This document shows, piece by piece, positions 36,535 to 46,343 of a stretch of 64,000 nt of DNA. This stretch comes from Siminovitchia fortis. Lineage in GTDB: Bacteria; Bacillota; Bacilli; Bacillales; Bacillaceae_C. A program made the translations under genes and the position numbers. Every line of letters starts with the position of its first letter. Positions within the stretch are counted from its first letter, which is position 1. The stretch covers positions 1-64,000 of the forward strand of contig NZ_QYTU02000004.1 of NCBI RefSeq assembly GCF_003605365.2, written 5' to 3'. The notes under the pieces are model-generated. The model saw nothing but the letters and a program-made list of their open reading frames with translations, searched no databases and was not told the origin of the DNA.

Positions 36535-38058
36535 ATGGAAAAATCTGAAAAAACACTACTAAAAATGGAAAATATCAATATTGAATTTCCAGGAGTAAAG
36601 GCACTGACAGATGTCCACTTTGAAATGGAAACAGGCTCCATCCGCGCATTAATCGGAGCGAACGGAGCAGGTAAATCAACCTTAATGAAAGTCTTGTCAG
36701 GTGCTTATAATCATTACACTGGGAAAATCTCCTTTAATAATGAAGAAGTTATTATTAAAACCCCAAAAGACGGGAAAGATCTAGGGATTGATATTGTTTA
36801 CCAGGAAGTAGATACAGCTCTTATTCCCCATTTAACAGTCGGCGAAAATATCATGTTAGACATGATCGTTAATGATATGGGCAAAAGACAAATAATAAAT
36901 TGGAGAAACATACATTATGAGGCCAATAAGGTTTTGGAAAGGCTAAATATTAAGATTGATACGAAAAAAATCGTATCTCAATTGGATTTAGCGGATAAGC
37001 AAATGATTTTGATTGCAAGATCTATTGTTAAAGAAAGGAAGTTTTTAATTCTTGATGAGCCGACAGCTCCTTTAAGTAATAGGGAAACAAAAGAACTTTT
37101 TAGAATTATAAAGGATTTGGCAGGAAATCAGAATATTGGTGTAATATTCATCTCTCACAGGCTTCCCGAGCTTTTTGAAATCTGTGAAGACATCACCATT
37201 ATGAAAGATGGAAAGGTTGTGACAAGCCAGCCTATTAGCGATTTAACGACCCAGCAAGTTGTTGAACTGATGTTGGGTAAGACATTCGAAGAAGAATTCA
37301 CCAGGGCTGACAGACAAATAGGAAATGAGACTATATTTGAGATAAATAGCTTAAATGATAAAGAAGGAAAAGTAAATGACGTAAGTCTCCATGTAAGGAA
37401 AGGTGAAATTGTAGGGATCGCTGGTCTAGTAGGCGCCGGAAAAACGGAGCTATGCAAAACAATTTTTGGTGCCCATCAAATAGACTCCGGAGCTGTTAAG
37501 CTGTATGGCAAGTCTTTGAACATAAGATCACCTCACCATGCCGTAATACAAGGCTTGGCATTGGTTCCAGAAGAGCGGCGAAAGGAAGGGGTCCTTGTGG
37601 ATGAGTCCGTCTACATGAATCTCACCGCGGCAAGCCTGAACAAATATACAACGGCCACGGGTGTTTTACAACCGAAGTTAGAAAGAAACACGGCTCGGAA
37701 AATGATTGGATCTCTAGGTATTAAAACCCCGAATGAGAGACAGAAAGTATCTTTGCTGTCCGGAGGGAATCAGCAAAAGGTTGCTGTCGGCAAGTGGTTG
37801 TTATCGAATGCAGAAATCTATATTTTTGATGAACCGACAAAAGGGGTCGATGTGGGCGCTAAAAAAGAGATTTTTGATTTGATTGGTGACCTGGCAAATG
37901 ATCAAAAGGGAGTTATATATGCTTCTAGTGAACTATCAGAAATAATGGCCATTACAGACAGAATCTATGTCATGTATGATAACCGTGTCGTTAAGGAGTT
38001 AGTAACAAGGGAAACGACTGAAGAAGAAGTTATGTATTTTTCAACTGGGGGAAATTAA
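36535..38058 (+). CDS. Sugar ABC transporter ATPase, double domain (RbsA-like)
   Basis: A 507-residue ATPase with two nucleotide-binding domains. The first has Walker A GANGAGKST (about 45) and Walker B FLILDEPTAPLS. The second has GLVGAGKTE (about 302), signature LSGGNQQKVAVGKWL and Walker B IYIFDEPTKGVDVGA. This is the RbsA/MglA plan for pentose and hexose importers. The first domain's signature region reads LDLADKQM, as in many RbsA N-terminal domains. It starts 73 bp after the binding protein. Confidence 0.93.
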   Translation: MEKSEKTLLKMENINIEFPGVKALTDVHFEMETGSIRALIGANGAGKSTLMKVLSGAYNHYTGKISFNNEEVIIKTPKDGKDLGIDIVYQEVDTALIPHLTVGENIMLDMIVNDMGKRQIINWRNIHYEANKVLERLNIKIDTKKIVSQLDLADKQMILIARSIVKERKFLILDEPTAPLSNRETKELFRIIKDLAGNQNIGVIFISHRLPELFEICEDITIMKDGKVVTSQPISDLTTQQVVELMLGKTFEEEFTRADRQIGNETIFEINSLNDKEGKVNDVSLHVRKGEIVGIAGLVGAGKTELCKTIFGAHQIDSGAVKLYGKSLNIRSPHHAVIQGLALVPEERRKEGVLVDESVYMNLTAASLNKYTTATGVLQPKLERNTARKMIGSLGIKTPNERQKVSLLSGGNQQKVAVGKWLLSNAEIYIFDEPTKGVDVGAKKEIFDLIGDLANDQKGVIYASSELSEIMAITDRIYVMYDNRVVKELVTRETTEEEVMYFSTGGN

Positions 38059-38061
38059 TCA

Positions 38062-39045
38062 ATGGAAAAAAGTTTAAAAAAGAGACCCCTTTCCGTTCTT
38101 CAATCCATAAATAAATGGGGTACTATCATTGCCATTGTAGTTTTACTTGCCTTTTTTACGGTAATTATGCCGGATATATTTTTAACGAGTTCTAACATTA
38201 TCAATATATTAAGAAGCATTTCTATCGTAACTATTATTGCGATCGGCTTGACCGTGTCATTATCAGTTGATGGTTTCGATCTATCGATAGGGTCGACTGC
38301 CACACTCTCCAGTTCCTTGATTGTTTCATTTTTTGTATGGTACAACTTACCGGCAGGTATTGCTATTCCTCTAGCCATTGTTCTTACATTGATCGTTGCA
38401 CTGATTAATGTGTTGTTGATTGTAAAAATAAAAATTCCAGATCTGTTCGCTACATTGTCGACAATGTTCATTTTTGAAGGCGTTGCCATGACATATACTG
38501 GCGGCGGTTCCATCAGTGAGGGGATGCCAAGGCTGGATGGCTCCCCAACGGAAGGGAAGCTTCCGGTTGTTTTTGACAAGATGGGCGAGACTCCGTGGAT
38601 AATAATGATCATGATTTTGGTCGTCATAATTGTTCATGTGTTTTTGAACCATACAAAGCACGGACGCTATATGTATATGATTGGAGGAAATATAGAAGCT
38701 GCACGATTATCCGGAATTCCGGTTAATCGGTATAAAACCTTCGCATATGTTATCTCGACTTTATTTGCAGCTCTTGGAGGAATTATTTTAGCTTCCTATC
38801 TTGGATCTGCACAAATTAACTCCGGGGCTGGGTACTTGATGCCAGCAGTTGCTGCTGCATTTATTGGATCCTCTTTCGCCGGGAACGGGAAACCAAATGC
38901 TATTGGTACTTTTATAGGTGCTGCTTTGGTAGGGATTCTTGAAAATGGACTTGTTATGATGTCAGTCCCATATTATTCCCTCAACATAGTAAAAGGCATG
39001 GTGTTGGCTCTTGCTCTTGCTTCAACTTATTACAACCGTAAATAA
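38062..39045 (+). CDS. Sugar ABC transporter permease (RbsC-like)
   Basis: A 327-residue permease of the ribose/xylose family with about eight to ten helices. The family block [15 protein letters not shown], and the coupling-helix region [23 protein letters not shown], are clear. Only 3 bp separate it from the ATPase gene. One permease gene is present, so the importer works with a homodimer. Confidence 0.93.
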   Translation: MEKSLKKRPLSVLQSINKWGTIIAIVVLLAFFTVIMPDIFLTSSNIINILRSISIVTIIAIGLTVSLSVDGFDLSIGSTATLSSSLIVSFFVWYNLPAGIAIPLAIVLTLIVALINVLLIVKIKIPDLFATLSTMFIFEGVAMTYTGGGSISEGMPRLDGSPTEGKLPVVFDKMGETPWIIMIMILVVIIVHVFLNHTKHGRYMYMIGGNIEAARLSGIPVNRYKTFAYVISTLFAALGGIILASYLGSAQINSGAGYLMPAVAAAFIGSSFAGNGKPNAIGTFIGAALVGILENGLVMMSVPYYSLNIVKGMVLALALASTYYNRK

Positions 39046-39068
39046 AACGAAGGGGAGGAAATGTGAGG

Positions 39069-40292
39069 ATGTCCCGGTTCAATCAATATTTCTTAATGAA
39101 GGAAAAAGATGTAGTGGATTATGTTTTAGAGAAAGTTGATTTTTTCGATAAAAAAAGTTATTTAACGTGTGATGAAATTGGAGACGGGAACCTAAATTAT
39201 GTGTATCGCGTCTCAGACAAACAATCAGATAAATCATTGATAGTAAAGCAGGCAGGGCGTACAGCCCGCATCTCGGAAGACATCACACTTTCGACAAATA
39301 GGAACAAGATAGAATCAAATGCCCTTATTATCCATGGAAAGTATGCTCCCGGACTTGTTCCGAAAGTATACCTGCTTGATGAAGTGATGAGCTGCTGTGT
39401 AATGGAAGATTTGTCCGATCATCTCATTTTAAGAGAGGGCTTTTTAAAGCATGAAATATATCCATTATTTGCCGAGCATATTACCTCATATATGGTAAAG
39501 ACACTTCTGCCCACAACTGATGTTGTCATGGAACATAAGGAGAAGAAACAGCTGGTAAAGGAATTTATTAATCCGGAACTATGCGAAATTTCCGAAGATC
39601 TTGTTTATACAGAGCCGTTTAATGATTATAATCATCGAAATGAAATCATAAACGAGAACAAAGATTGGATTATCCGGGAAATCTATCAAGATGATCAATT
39701 GCGCGTTGAGGCTGCTAAACTGAAATTTGAGTTCATGAACCATGCTCAAGCTCTGATTCACGGAGATCTCCATACCGGGTCGATTTTTGCAAAAAAGGAC
39801 TCCACTAAAGTGATTGACCCTGAATTTGCCTTTTTTGGTCCCATTGGATATGACACTGGTAATGTCGTTGCGCACCTGATTTTTGCATATATCAATGGAG
39901 ATACATATAAAAAAGGGGAATTTGTTGACTGGGTGGAAGGGACTATTAAAGAAGTAGTTAATTTGTTCAAAGAAAAATTCAACTTAGAGTGGGATCGTTC
40001 GGCAACTGAAATACTTGCCAAGGAAAAAGGGTTTAAGGAATGGTATCTGGACCATATTTTATCAGATACAGCCGGAGTTGCCGGACTTGAAATCATAAGG
40101 AGGATAGTGGGGCTAGCCAAGGTAAAGGATATCACTTCAATTGAAAATACGGACAGCAGAGTGCGGGCCGAACGCATTTGTTTAACTTTAGCAAAAAATT
40201 TAATAAAGAGAAGAAATGAATTTAAAGAAGGCAAAGACTATACTGAAGCATTGCATCAGGCCATTGACGAGGTGAAGGTGAAAAATGAGTGA
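39069..40292 (+). CDS. Methylthioribose-kinase-like sugar kinase (MtnK/DrdK type)
   Basis: A 407-residue kinase of the APH/ChoK-like MtnK family. Motifs are [13 protein letters not shown] (glycine-rich loop), [15 protein letters not shown] (hinge), the catalytic loop [12 protein letters not shown] and the metal loop [16 protein letters not shown]. All are typical of MtnK, which phosphorylates C1 of 5-methylthioribose; relatives phosphorylate 5-deoxyribose. ATG 39069 or GTG 39063 may be the start (site GGGGAGG). No SAM riboswitch precedes the operon, unlike B. subtilis mtnKA. Overlaps the next gene by 8 bp. Confidence 0.88.
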   Translation: MSRFNQYFLMKEKDVVDYVLEKVDFFDKKSYLTCDEIGDGNLNYVYRVSDKQSDKSLIVKQAGRTARISEDITLSTNRNKIESNALIIHGKYAPGLVPKVYLLDEVMSCCVMEDLSDHLILREGFLKHEIYPLFAEHITSYMVKTLLPTTDVVMEHKEKKQLVKEFINPELCEISEDLVYTEPFNDYNHRNEIINENKDWIIREIYQDDQLRVEAAKLKFEFMNHAQALIHGDLHTGSIFAKKDSTKVIDPEFAFFGPIGYDTGNVVAHLIFAYINGDTYKKGEFVDWVEGTIKEVVNLFKEKFNLEWDRSATEILAKEKGFKEWYLDHILSDTAGVAGLEIIRRIVGLAKVKDITSIENTDSRVRAERICLTLAKNLIKRRNEFKEGKDYTEALHQAIDEVKVKNE

Positions 40293-41337
40293 TCAGCTGT
40301 TAACAATTGAATGGAAAAATAATAAACTTGTTCTTTTAGATCAAACTGTTTTACCTAATGAAATCATATATAAGGAGTATGATTCAGCAGAAAGTGTCTG
40401 GGAAGCCATTCGGACAATGGTGGTCAGGGGTGCTCCGGCAATTGGCGTAACTGCAGCCTATGGGTTATACCTGGGGATTAAAGATGCGCCTGAATCCTCT
40501 TTTGAGGATTTCCGGAAGACCCTAAAGGAAAAATCCGAACTATTGGCTACTTCAAGACCCACAGCTGTAAACTTGTTTTGGGCCCTTGAACGAATGGAGA
40601 ATATCGCAGAAACAAACAAAGGTTTACCTGTAGCCGCGCTTAAAGAGACCCTGCTTAAAGAAGCGAAAGCCATTCATAAAGAGGATGAAGAAATCAATAG
40701 AAAAATTGGAGAAAACCTTCTATCTTTACTAGAGGATGGCATGGGAATTCTAACACATTGCAATGCAGGTTCTTTGGCTACAACTAAATATGGAACAGCA
40801 ACGGCTCCCATCTATTTAGCTAAGGAAAGAGGATGGAACTTTAAAGTATATTCAGATGAAACTCGGCCAAGGCTCCAAGGATCTACCTTAACAGCATTGG
40901 AACTCCAAAAGGCCGGAATTGATGTTACAATAATTACGGATAGTATGGCAGGTGTAGTAATGTCCCAAAATAAAATTGATGCCATTATTGTTGGGGCGGA
41001 CAGGGTTGCTGCAAATGGAGATGTAGCAAATAAAGTCGGAACATTGGGAGTCTCAATTCTTGCCAAATATTATAATATTCCATTTTATGTAGCAGTGCCA
41101 ACTCCAACCATTGATTTAAAAACTAAATCAGGAAAAGATATTCCAATTGAGGAACGGGATCCCGAGGAAGTCATCAATTTATTTGGAAAGTGGACAGCAT
41201 TAAAAGACAGTAAAGTATATAACCCTGCTTTTGATATCACTCCTGCGGAAAATATTACTGCCATTGTCACCGAAAAAGGAATTGTGAGAGCTCCTTATAG
41301 GGAGAACTTGTTAAAAATATTTAATGATTTTTATTGA
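40285..41337 (+). CDS. Methylthioribose-1-phosphate isomerase-like (MtnA/DrdI type)
   Basis: A 350-residue aldose-ketose isomerase of the eIF2B-alpha/MtnA family. It turns the ring 1-phosphate into the ribulose 1-phosphate. Motifs are [16 protein letters not shown], the catalytic Cys in [26 protein letters not shown], and the catalytic Asp in [18 protein letters not shown], then [12 protein letters not shown]. Length is normal. Both MTR-1-P and 5-deoxyribose-1-P isomerases look like this. The neighbouring aldolase favours the 1-phosphate shunt pathway. Confidence 0.9.
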   Translation: MSDQLLTIEWKNNKLVLLDQTVLPNEIIYKEYDSAESVWEAIRTMVVRGAPAIGVTAAYGLYLGIKDAPESSFEDFRKTLKEKSELLATSRPTAVNLFWALERMENIAETNKGLPVAALKETLLKEAKAIHKEDEEINRKIGENLLSLLEDGMGILTHCNAGSLATTKYGTATAPIYLAKERGWNFKVYSDETRPRLQGSTLTALELQKAGIDVTIITDSMAGVVMSQNKIDAIIVGADRVAANGDVANKVGTLGVSILAKYYNIPFYVAVPTPTIDLKTKSGKDIPIEERDPEEVINLFGKWTALKDSKVYNPAFDITPAENITAIVTEKGIVRAPYRENLLKIFNDFY

Positions 41338-41369
41338 TTATCTAACCAAGATAGGATGAGCAATAGAAA

Positions 41370-42170
41370 ATGGTAACTTTACCTAGTGCGCGCAGAGACG
41401 AGATTGTAAACATATTAAAATCAAAAGATTATGCAGAGATATCCTACTTAAGTCAAAAATTCTCTGTTTCAGAAATGACTATTCGTAGGGATATAGATAA
41501 ATTGGAGAAGGAAGGAAAAGTATTAAAAGTTTATGGCGGGGTTCGGCTGAAAGAAATCCGGGAAAAAGAATATGAAGGATCCATTGAGGAGAGGAAAGGC
41601 CGAAATAGTTTTGAGAAAAAGCTCATCGCTTTGGAGGCAGTAAAATTCATAGAAGATGGAGACGTCATTGCTTTTGATGCGAGCACAACCGCTTTGGAAT
41701 TGAGCCGTCATATCAAATTCAAGAAAAAGGTGACGGTAGTTACGAACAATATCAATATAGCGGTTGAGTTATCCAGTGATCCGGATATAACAATCATATT
41801 ACTCGGAGGGTTTCTAAGAAGGACATCCCTTTCAGTGTTCGGCTCTTCAATCTCCAAGTATTTGGAATCTATATACATTGATAAGGCATTCATCTCCTGC
41901 AAATCTTTAAATTTTAATGATGGAGTTACAGACAGCCTCATTGATGAAGGGGAAGCGAAGCAAGCCATTATTATGCGCTCCACCTATCTATATTTATTGG
42001 CGGACCATACTAAAATAAATACAATTGCTTTCTTTAAAATTTGCCCGGCAGAAAGTGTAAATACGTTAATTACAGATGAAGTTGTTCCTTTTAACAAGGA
42101 ACAGCAAAAATGTCTAGAACAATACCGGGAAAATGGTACAAACGTAATCATAGCAAAACAATCCAATTAA
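41370..42170 (+). CDS. DeoR family transcriptional regulator
   Basis: A 266-residue regulator. The N-terminal helix-turn-helix (RRDEIVNILKS, ISYLSQKFSVSEMTIRRDIDKLEKEGKV) is typical, followed by YGG and a sugar-phosphate-sensing domain (DVIAFDASTTALELSRHI, VVTNNINIAVEL, ILLGGFLRRTSLSVFG). It is likely to control its own operon, with a sugar phosphate as inducer and the palindrome at 35211 as a candidate site. It lies between the isomerase and the aldolase genes. Confidence 0.9.
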   Translation: MVTLPSARRDEIVNILKSKDYAEISYLSQKFSVSEMTIRRDIDKLEKEGKVLKVYGGVRLKEIREKEYEGSIEERKGRNSFEKKLIALEAVKFIEDGDVIAFDASTTALELSRHIKFKKKVTVVTNNINIAVELSSDPDITIILLGGFLRRTSLSVFGSSISKYLESIYIDKAFISCKSLNFNDGVTDSLIDEGEAKQAIIMRSTYLYLLADHTKINTIAFFKICPAESVNTLITDEVVPFNKEQQKCLEQYRENGTNVIIAKQSN

Positions 42171-42195
42171 ATATTTGTATAGGGAGGCCGCCCAA

Positions 42196-42837
42196 TTGAT
42201 TATGGAACAAGAGAGGCGGGACATCGTCGAATACTGTAACAGACTGTTGTCCAGCGGTCTAACAAAAGGTACAGGAGGTAACATCAGTATCTTTAATCGA
42301 CAGAAGCAATTGATGGCTATTAGTCCCAGTGGAATTGAGTATAACACGATGAGGCCTGAAGATGTTGTGGTTCTTGACCTGGAGAATCGGATCATTGATA
42401 GTCAACGAAAGCCCTCAAGTGAGTTAGAGATGCATTCGATCTTTTATAGAAAGCGTACAGATATAAATGCTGTTGTACATACACATTCTGTATTTGCCAA
42501 AACTCTTTCTGCGCTGAGATGGAGTCTTCCCGCAGTGTCATATCTTGTGGCTTATGCTGGAAAAAATGTCAGGTGTGCCGAATACGCCAGCTTTGGAACA
42601 AAAGAACTTGCAGAGAATGCCTTTAAAGCAATGGATAACAGAAAAGCGGTTCTTTTGGCAAATCATGGCCTATTGACCGGAGCACATGACATTAAGAATG
42701 CTTTTAATATTGCGGAGGAAATTGAATTTTGCGCAGAAGTATACTATCGTGCCAAATCAATCGGGGACCCCGTAATATTGGAGGATGAAGAGATGATGCA
42801 TATGGAAGAAAAATTTAAAACATATGGCCAAAAGTAA
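42196..42837 (+). CDS. Class II aldolase/adducin family sugar-phosphate aldolase
   Basis: A 213-residue zinc aldolase of the fuculose-1-phosphate aldolase type. Visible are TKGTGGNISIF (phosphate-binding), SPSGIEY, SSELEMHS with the catalytic Glu, VVHTHS (two zinc His) and LLANHGLLTG (third zinc His). In this setting it would split 5-deoxyribulose-1-P into DHAP and acetaldehyde, or the methylthio analogue into DHAP and methylthioacetaldehyde. TTG 42196 is 8 bp after AGGGAGG; ATG 42202 is the alternative. Last gene of the operon. Confidence 0.88.
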   Translation: MIMEQERRDIVEYCNRLLSSGLTKGTGGNISIFNRQKQLMAISPSGIEYNTMRPEDVVVLDLENRIIDSQRKPSSELEMHSIFYRKRTDINAVVHTHSVFAKTLSALRWSLPAVSYLVAYAGKNVRCAEYASFGTKELAENAFKAMDNRKAVLLANHGLLTGAHDIKNAFNIAEEIEFCAEVYYRAKSIGDPVILEDEEMMHMEEKFKTYGQK

Positions 42838-42850
42838 ATAGCTGTGTATT

Positions 42851-42889
42851 AAAGACCGTAGAAGAACTATGTTTCCTTTACGGTTTTTA
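42851..42889 (+). terminator. Terminator of the salvage operon
   Basis: AAGACCGTAGAAG pairs imperfectly with CTTTACGGT, followed by TTTTTAAT. The 230 bp to the next gene show only A/T-rich leader. Confidence 0.6.
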
Positions 42890-43116
42890 ATATGTTTATT
42901 GAACTATATATTTACGCTTCGCTCGGGAATTATACAGGCGTACCTCGGATTTTGGATAAATCACAAGCATTATAACCCTAAAAAGCCATGAATTGCCCCA
43001 AAAGACAGATAATCCTGTAATTTGATGAATATAAGAACTTTTCTAAAAAGATAATCTTTGTTATAGTTAGCATAATCATGAAAACACTTGCAAATTGAAG
43101 AGGGGGAGTCTGATTC

Positions 43117-43944
43117 GTGGGAGTAAAGAAAAGAAGTCTTTGGGGAATTTTGTTGCTTGCTTTGATGTTTGTGCTGGCTGCTTGCGGCGGTGGAGGGTCT
43201 AAAAGTACAGGCGGCGGTTCTGACAGCGCCGGCAATGAAAGCGGAAGCAGCGGAGACGGAGGTTTGAAAGATACATATACAGTTGCAAGCGATACTTCTT
43301 TCGTACCTTTTGAGTTTAAAGAAAAAGGCGAGTATGTCGGATTTGATATCGACTTGATCAATGCGATTGCTGATGAAGTCGGCTTTGAAATCAAGCTGGA
43401 AACGACAAACTTTGATGGTATCATCCCTGGTTTGCAGACTGGGTCTTTTGATATTGCCATTGCAGGAATCACGATTACGGATGAGCGTAAGAAGACGGTT
43501 GATTTCAGTGACCCATATTATGATGCAGGGCTCAGGATCGGTGTTGCCGTTGACAATGATGATATTAACAGTATTGAAGACTTGAAGGGAAAAACGGTTG
43601 CAACGAGGCTCGGATCTACAAGTGCCGATTATATTAAAGAGAATATTGAGGGAGCGAAAGCCAGCCAGTTTGAGCAATTGGATCAGGCGTATCTGGCTGT
43701 TGAAAATGGAAGTGCCGACGCCATCCTCTATGACTCTCCGAATGTAGCTTACTATATTCAGACCAAAGGGAAAGACAGCCTGAAGATGGTCGGCGAGCTG
43801 TATCAGGCTGAGCAATACGGCATTGCCTTCGCTAAAGGCCAGGATGAACTTGTGAGCAAGGTCAACGAAGCCTTGTCCACGTTAAAAGAGAATGGAAAAT
43901 ATGATGAAATCTATGAAAAATGGTTTGGTGAAAAACCTGAATAA
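43117..43944 (+). CDS. Polar amino-acid ABC transporter binding lipoprotein
   Basis: A 275-residue lipoprotein of the glutamine/cystine/arginine-binding family (SBP_bac_3). The signal peptide ends VLAAC, followed by a Gly/Ser linker. Ligand-pocket marks are SDTSFVPFEFKEKGEYVGFDIDL, FDGIIPGLQTGSFDIAIAG, DERKKTVDFSDPYYDAG and TRLGSTSADYI. GTG start at 43117 after a GGGGGAG site. Glutamine is the best guess of the possible ligands because of overall similarity to GlnH; not certain. Own terminator-like hairpin follows. Confidence 0.9.
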   Translation: MGVKKRSLWGILLLALMFVLAACGGGGSKSTGGGSDSAGNESGSSGDGGLKDTYTVASDTSFVPFEFKEKGEYVGFDIDLINAIADEVGFEIKLETTNFDGIIPGLQTGSFDIAIAGITITDERKKTVDFSDPYYDAGLRIGVAVDNDDINSIEDLKGKTVATRLGSTSADYIKENIEGAKASQFEQLDQAYLAVENGSADAILYDSPNVAYYIQTKGKDSLKMVGELYQAEQYGIAFAKGQDELVSKVNEALSTLKENGKYDEIYEKWFGEKPE

Positions 43945-43962
43945 GCTGTGAGCCTGCAAGGA

Positions 43963-43996
43963 AAGGGTGTAACCGACTTTTGTTACACCCTTTTAT
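43963..43996 (+). terminator. Terminator/attenuator after the binding-protein gene
   Basis: AAGGGTGTAAC pairs with GTTACACCCTT, loop CGACTTTT, then TTATT. It separates the binding protein from the permease and ATPase genes. Confidence 0.75.
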
Positions 43997-44042
43997 TCAT
44001 AGAAATACAGAACGAATAAAAAAGACTAAGTTTTTGAATTAT

Positions 44043-44160
44043 GGCTAGGCGCCATCGGCTCGAGATCACAAGTCAAATTGCTGTGGTGGCTGAGGAACTG
44101 CCTCCTCGCAATTCGCCTTGTGCTTGTCGCCTAAAGCTGCGCGCCTTACGCTTTTCTAAT
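44043..44160 (+). repeat. Dispersed Bacillus intergenic repeat, copy 1
   Basis: The stretch carries the pattern of a dispersed palindromic repeat found between Bacillus genes: TGGCTAGGCGCCA, GGCTCGAGATCACAAG, GCTGTGGTGGCTGA, CTTGTGCTTGTCGCCTAA, and GCGCCTTACGCTTTTC at the end. Copies of related layout occur at 45637 and 46029. It lies between the hairpin at 43963 and the permease ribosome site. Confidence 0.6.
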
Positions 44161-44173
44161 AAGAGGTGAAGCA

Positions 44174-44833
44174 ATGATTGGGAGATTTGATTGGGCAGGT
44201 GTCATCGAATTCCTGCCGGATTTGACAAAAGGATTGTATTACACACTGCTCATTTCAGTTGTCGGGCTTTTAATCGGTTTTGCTTTGGGAGCCCTCTTCG
44301 GCATTGGACGAGTAGCCAAGAATAAGATTTTTTATATGATCTCCACTGTATACGTTGAGGTCATCCGCGGTACTCCTGTGCTTGTCCAGGCGATCTGGAT
44401 ATTCTTTGCTCTTCCTTTGATCATCGGAAAAAACCTTGATTCCATTACAGCAGGGATTATCGTGATCGCGGTTAATTCAGGAGCGTATATTGCCGAGATC
44501 GTCCGGGGTGCGGTTCAATCGATCGATAAAGGCCAGATGGAGGCCGGACGGTCTCTTGGGCTGAACCATCAGCAGACGATGCTCCATATCATTTGGCCGC
44601 AGGCATTTAAAAGGATGATCCCGCCGCTCGGAAACCAATTCATCATCAGTATCAAGGACACGTCCTTACTGTCTGTCATTCTCGTGCCCGAACTGATTTT
44701 CCAAGGGCGCTTAATTGCAGCCAACCACTTTAATGCGGTGGAAATTTATACGACGGTGGCACTCTTTTATTTAGTCATCACCTTCAGTTTATCGATGATT
44801 TTACGCTTTTTTGAAAGAAGGTTGGAAACGTAA
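44174..44833 (+). CDS. Polar amino-acid ABC transporter permease
   Basis: A 219-residue permease of the HisM/GlnP group with about five helices. The conserved motif EVIRGTPVLVQ and the coupling-loop block EAGRSLGLNHQQTMLHIIWPQAFKRMIPPLGN are clear. Its stop is directly followed by the ATPase start. The long intervening repeat suggests the three-gene operon was split by insertion of the repeat between binding protein and permease. Confidence 0.93.
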   Translation: MIGRFDWAGVIEFLPDLTKGLYYTLLISVVGLLIGFALGALFGIGRVAKNKIFYMISTVYVEVIRGTPVLVQAIWIFFALPLIIGKNLDSITAGIIVIAVNSGAYIAEIVRGAVQSIDKGQMEAGRSLGLNHQQTMLHIIWPQAFKRMIPPLGNQFIISIKDTSLLSVILVPELIFQGRLIAANHFNAVEIYTTVALFYLVITFSLSMILRFFERRLET

Positions 44834-45556
44834 ATGATACAAGTCAACAATTTGCATAAAAAATTCGGAGAGCTTGAGGTGTTAAGGGGAATTACGTGTA
44901 AGGTCGAGCCGCAGGAAGTGGTCTGCGTCATCGGGCCGAGCGGATCCGGTAAAAGCACCTTTCTCCGCTGTTTGAACATGCTGGAGGAAATGACAGACGG
45001 AGATGTTGTGATCAATGGTCATCACTTGAACGACCCGAAAACAAATATTAATGTGGTTCGTACGGAAGTGGGAATGGTTTTTCAGCAGTTTAACCTTTTT
45101 CCCCATAAGACGGTTTTGGAAAACATCACGTTGGCGCCGAAAAAAATACGGAAAATCAATAATGAGGAAGCAAAAGCACTCGGCGTGGAACTGCTGGAAA
45201 AAGTCGGGCTTTCAGATAAGGCAAACAGTTACCCGAGGCAATTGTCAGGGGGACAGCAGCAGCGGGTGGCAATTGCCCGTGCCCTCGCAATGCAGCCGAA
45301 AGTCATGCTGTTCGATGAGCCGACTTCGGCTCTTGACCCAGAACTCGTTGGGGAAGTGCTTGAAGTCATGAAGCAGCTGGCTCTTGAAGGCATGACAATG
45401 GTGGTTGTCACCCATGAAATGGGATTCGCCAGGGAAGTGGCGGACCGCGTCATATTTATGGATGGCGGTGTCATTGTCGAAGAAGATGTTCCGTCCCAAA
45501 TTTTTACGGATCCCAAATCAGATCGAACCAAGGCGTTTTTAAATAAAGTTTTGTAG
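44834..45556 (+). CDS. Polar amino-acid ABC transporter ATPase
   Basis: A 240-residue ATPase of the GlnQ/HisP group. Walker [10 protein letters not shown] at 36-44, Q-loop [10 protein letters not shown], signature [15 protein letters not shown], Walker [15 protein letters not shown] and switch His [12 protein letters not shown] are all intact. It couples ATP hydrolysis to import with the preceding permease. No gap from the permease. Confidence 0.96.
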   Translation: MIQVNNLHKKFGELEVLRGITCKVEPQEVVCVIGPSGSGKSTFLRCLNMLEEMTDGDVVINGHHLNDPKTNINVVRTEVGMVFQQFNLFPHKTVLENITLAPKKIRKINNEEAKALGVELLEKVGLSDKANSYPRQLSGGQQQRVAIARALAMQPKVMLFDEPTSALDPELVGEVLEVMKQLALEGMTMVVVTHEMGFAREVADRVIFMDGGVIVEEDVPSQIFTDPKSDRTKAFLNKVL

Positions 45557-45636
45557 GAGAAGCTCCTGCTTATTCGTTCCTGTTAAAAAAAGTATAAAAT
45601 TTGGATGAAGCATCTATATGGAATGATGATGTGATA

Positions 45637-45893
45637 TGTCTAGCTTCAGGCGCCAAAGGCGAAACGATCAAGCCAGCAAGGAAGCTTATTCAGGAGGAAT
45701 GTGCTCCTACGGCACACCTACTCGAGGAAGCTAAGTTCACCTCGTCGCAAAGCTGCATGAAGCCTCTCAGGGATGCTTTACACGATGTGATTTAATTTAG
45801 CTGCTTTGCTGTGGTGGCTGAAAAGCTGCCTCATCAAAATTCGGCTTGTGCTTGTCGCCTAAGGCTGCACGCCTTGCGCTTTTCTTAAAAACT
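45637..45893 (+). repeat. Dispersed intergenic repeat, copy 2 (longer form)
   Basis: It begins TGTCTAGCTTCAGGCGCCAAAGGCG and ends CGGCTTGTGCTTGTCGCCTAAGGCTGCACGCCTTGCGCTTTTC (split here by description; positions 45846-45889). The right third matches copy 1 closely: GCTGTGGTGGCTGA, TGTGCTTGTCGCCTAA. The middle part (45690-45800) is extra. A 64-codon open frame crosses it but has no ribosome site and no protein-like composition. Confidence 0.6.
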
Positions 45894-45939
45894 TTTATTT
45901 CCAGGAAAAGCAGCCCTTTGCATGGTATTGAAAAAACTG

Positions 45940-45982
45940 AAATGACCAGGCCGGCAGCGGTTGCTTCTGGCCTTTTCCTTAT
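45940..45982 (+). terminator. Possible terminator after the ABC transporter
   Basis: CCAGGCCGGCAG pairs imperfectly with CTTCTGGCC, followed by TTTTCCTTATTT. It lies beyond repeat copy 2. Confidence 0.45.
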
Positions 45983-46028
45983 TTAGGAAATTATAAAGCG
46001 CTTAAGTAGTTGATAACTCATTATCTTT

Positions 46029-46190
46029 TTGTGCTACGTCCGGCTCCAGCGCCTATCGACTAGCAGACTTCACGCTTCTTCCTACGATAAGTCAACATCG
46101 CGCCGCTGTGCTGCGCGTGTTTCCTTTATCTCGTCAGAAGCGCTCCAGTCTGTACGTCGCTAAACAGGCGCTTGCGCCTTTGTTCTTATT
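46029..46190 (+). repeat. Dispersed intergenic repeat, second family
   Basis: This stretch has the form CTACGTCCGGCTCCAGCGCCT, GACTAGCAGACTTC, CTACGATAAGTCAACATCGCG, CTTTATCTCGTCAGAAGCGCTCCAG, GTACGTCGCTAAACAGGCGCTTGCGCC. I recall near-identical text between genes in several Bacillus genomes. It contains inverted pairs (GGCGC...GCGCC). The 730-bp gap 45557-46343 holds only these repeats and a short leader. Confidence 0.6.
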
Positions 46191-46343
46191 TGACGAGATT
46201 GTGAATGGAACTCCTCTTTTTAATACCTAGGGACTAGGAAGAAGTGTCCGGTTTCCGCCTGTCGTGCTATGATGTATGTATCGAAATAGACAATGAAGGA
46301 AGTTTTATATAGAGATTCATCAAGTGTGGAGGAGGAGAAGAAT

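Noticed and set aside
42970-43815. 281-codon open frame on the minus strand opposite the amino-acid binding protein
   Set aside because: It is antisense to a clear SBP_bac_3 gene, has no ribosome site, and its amino-acid pattern is a mirror of the coding strand.
45601-45795. 64-codon open frame after the amino-acid ABC operon
   Set aside because: It lies in the dispersed repeat, lacks a ribosome site and has no protein-like pattern.
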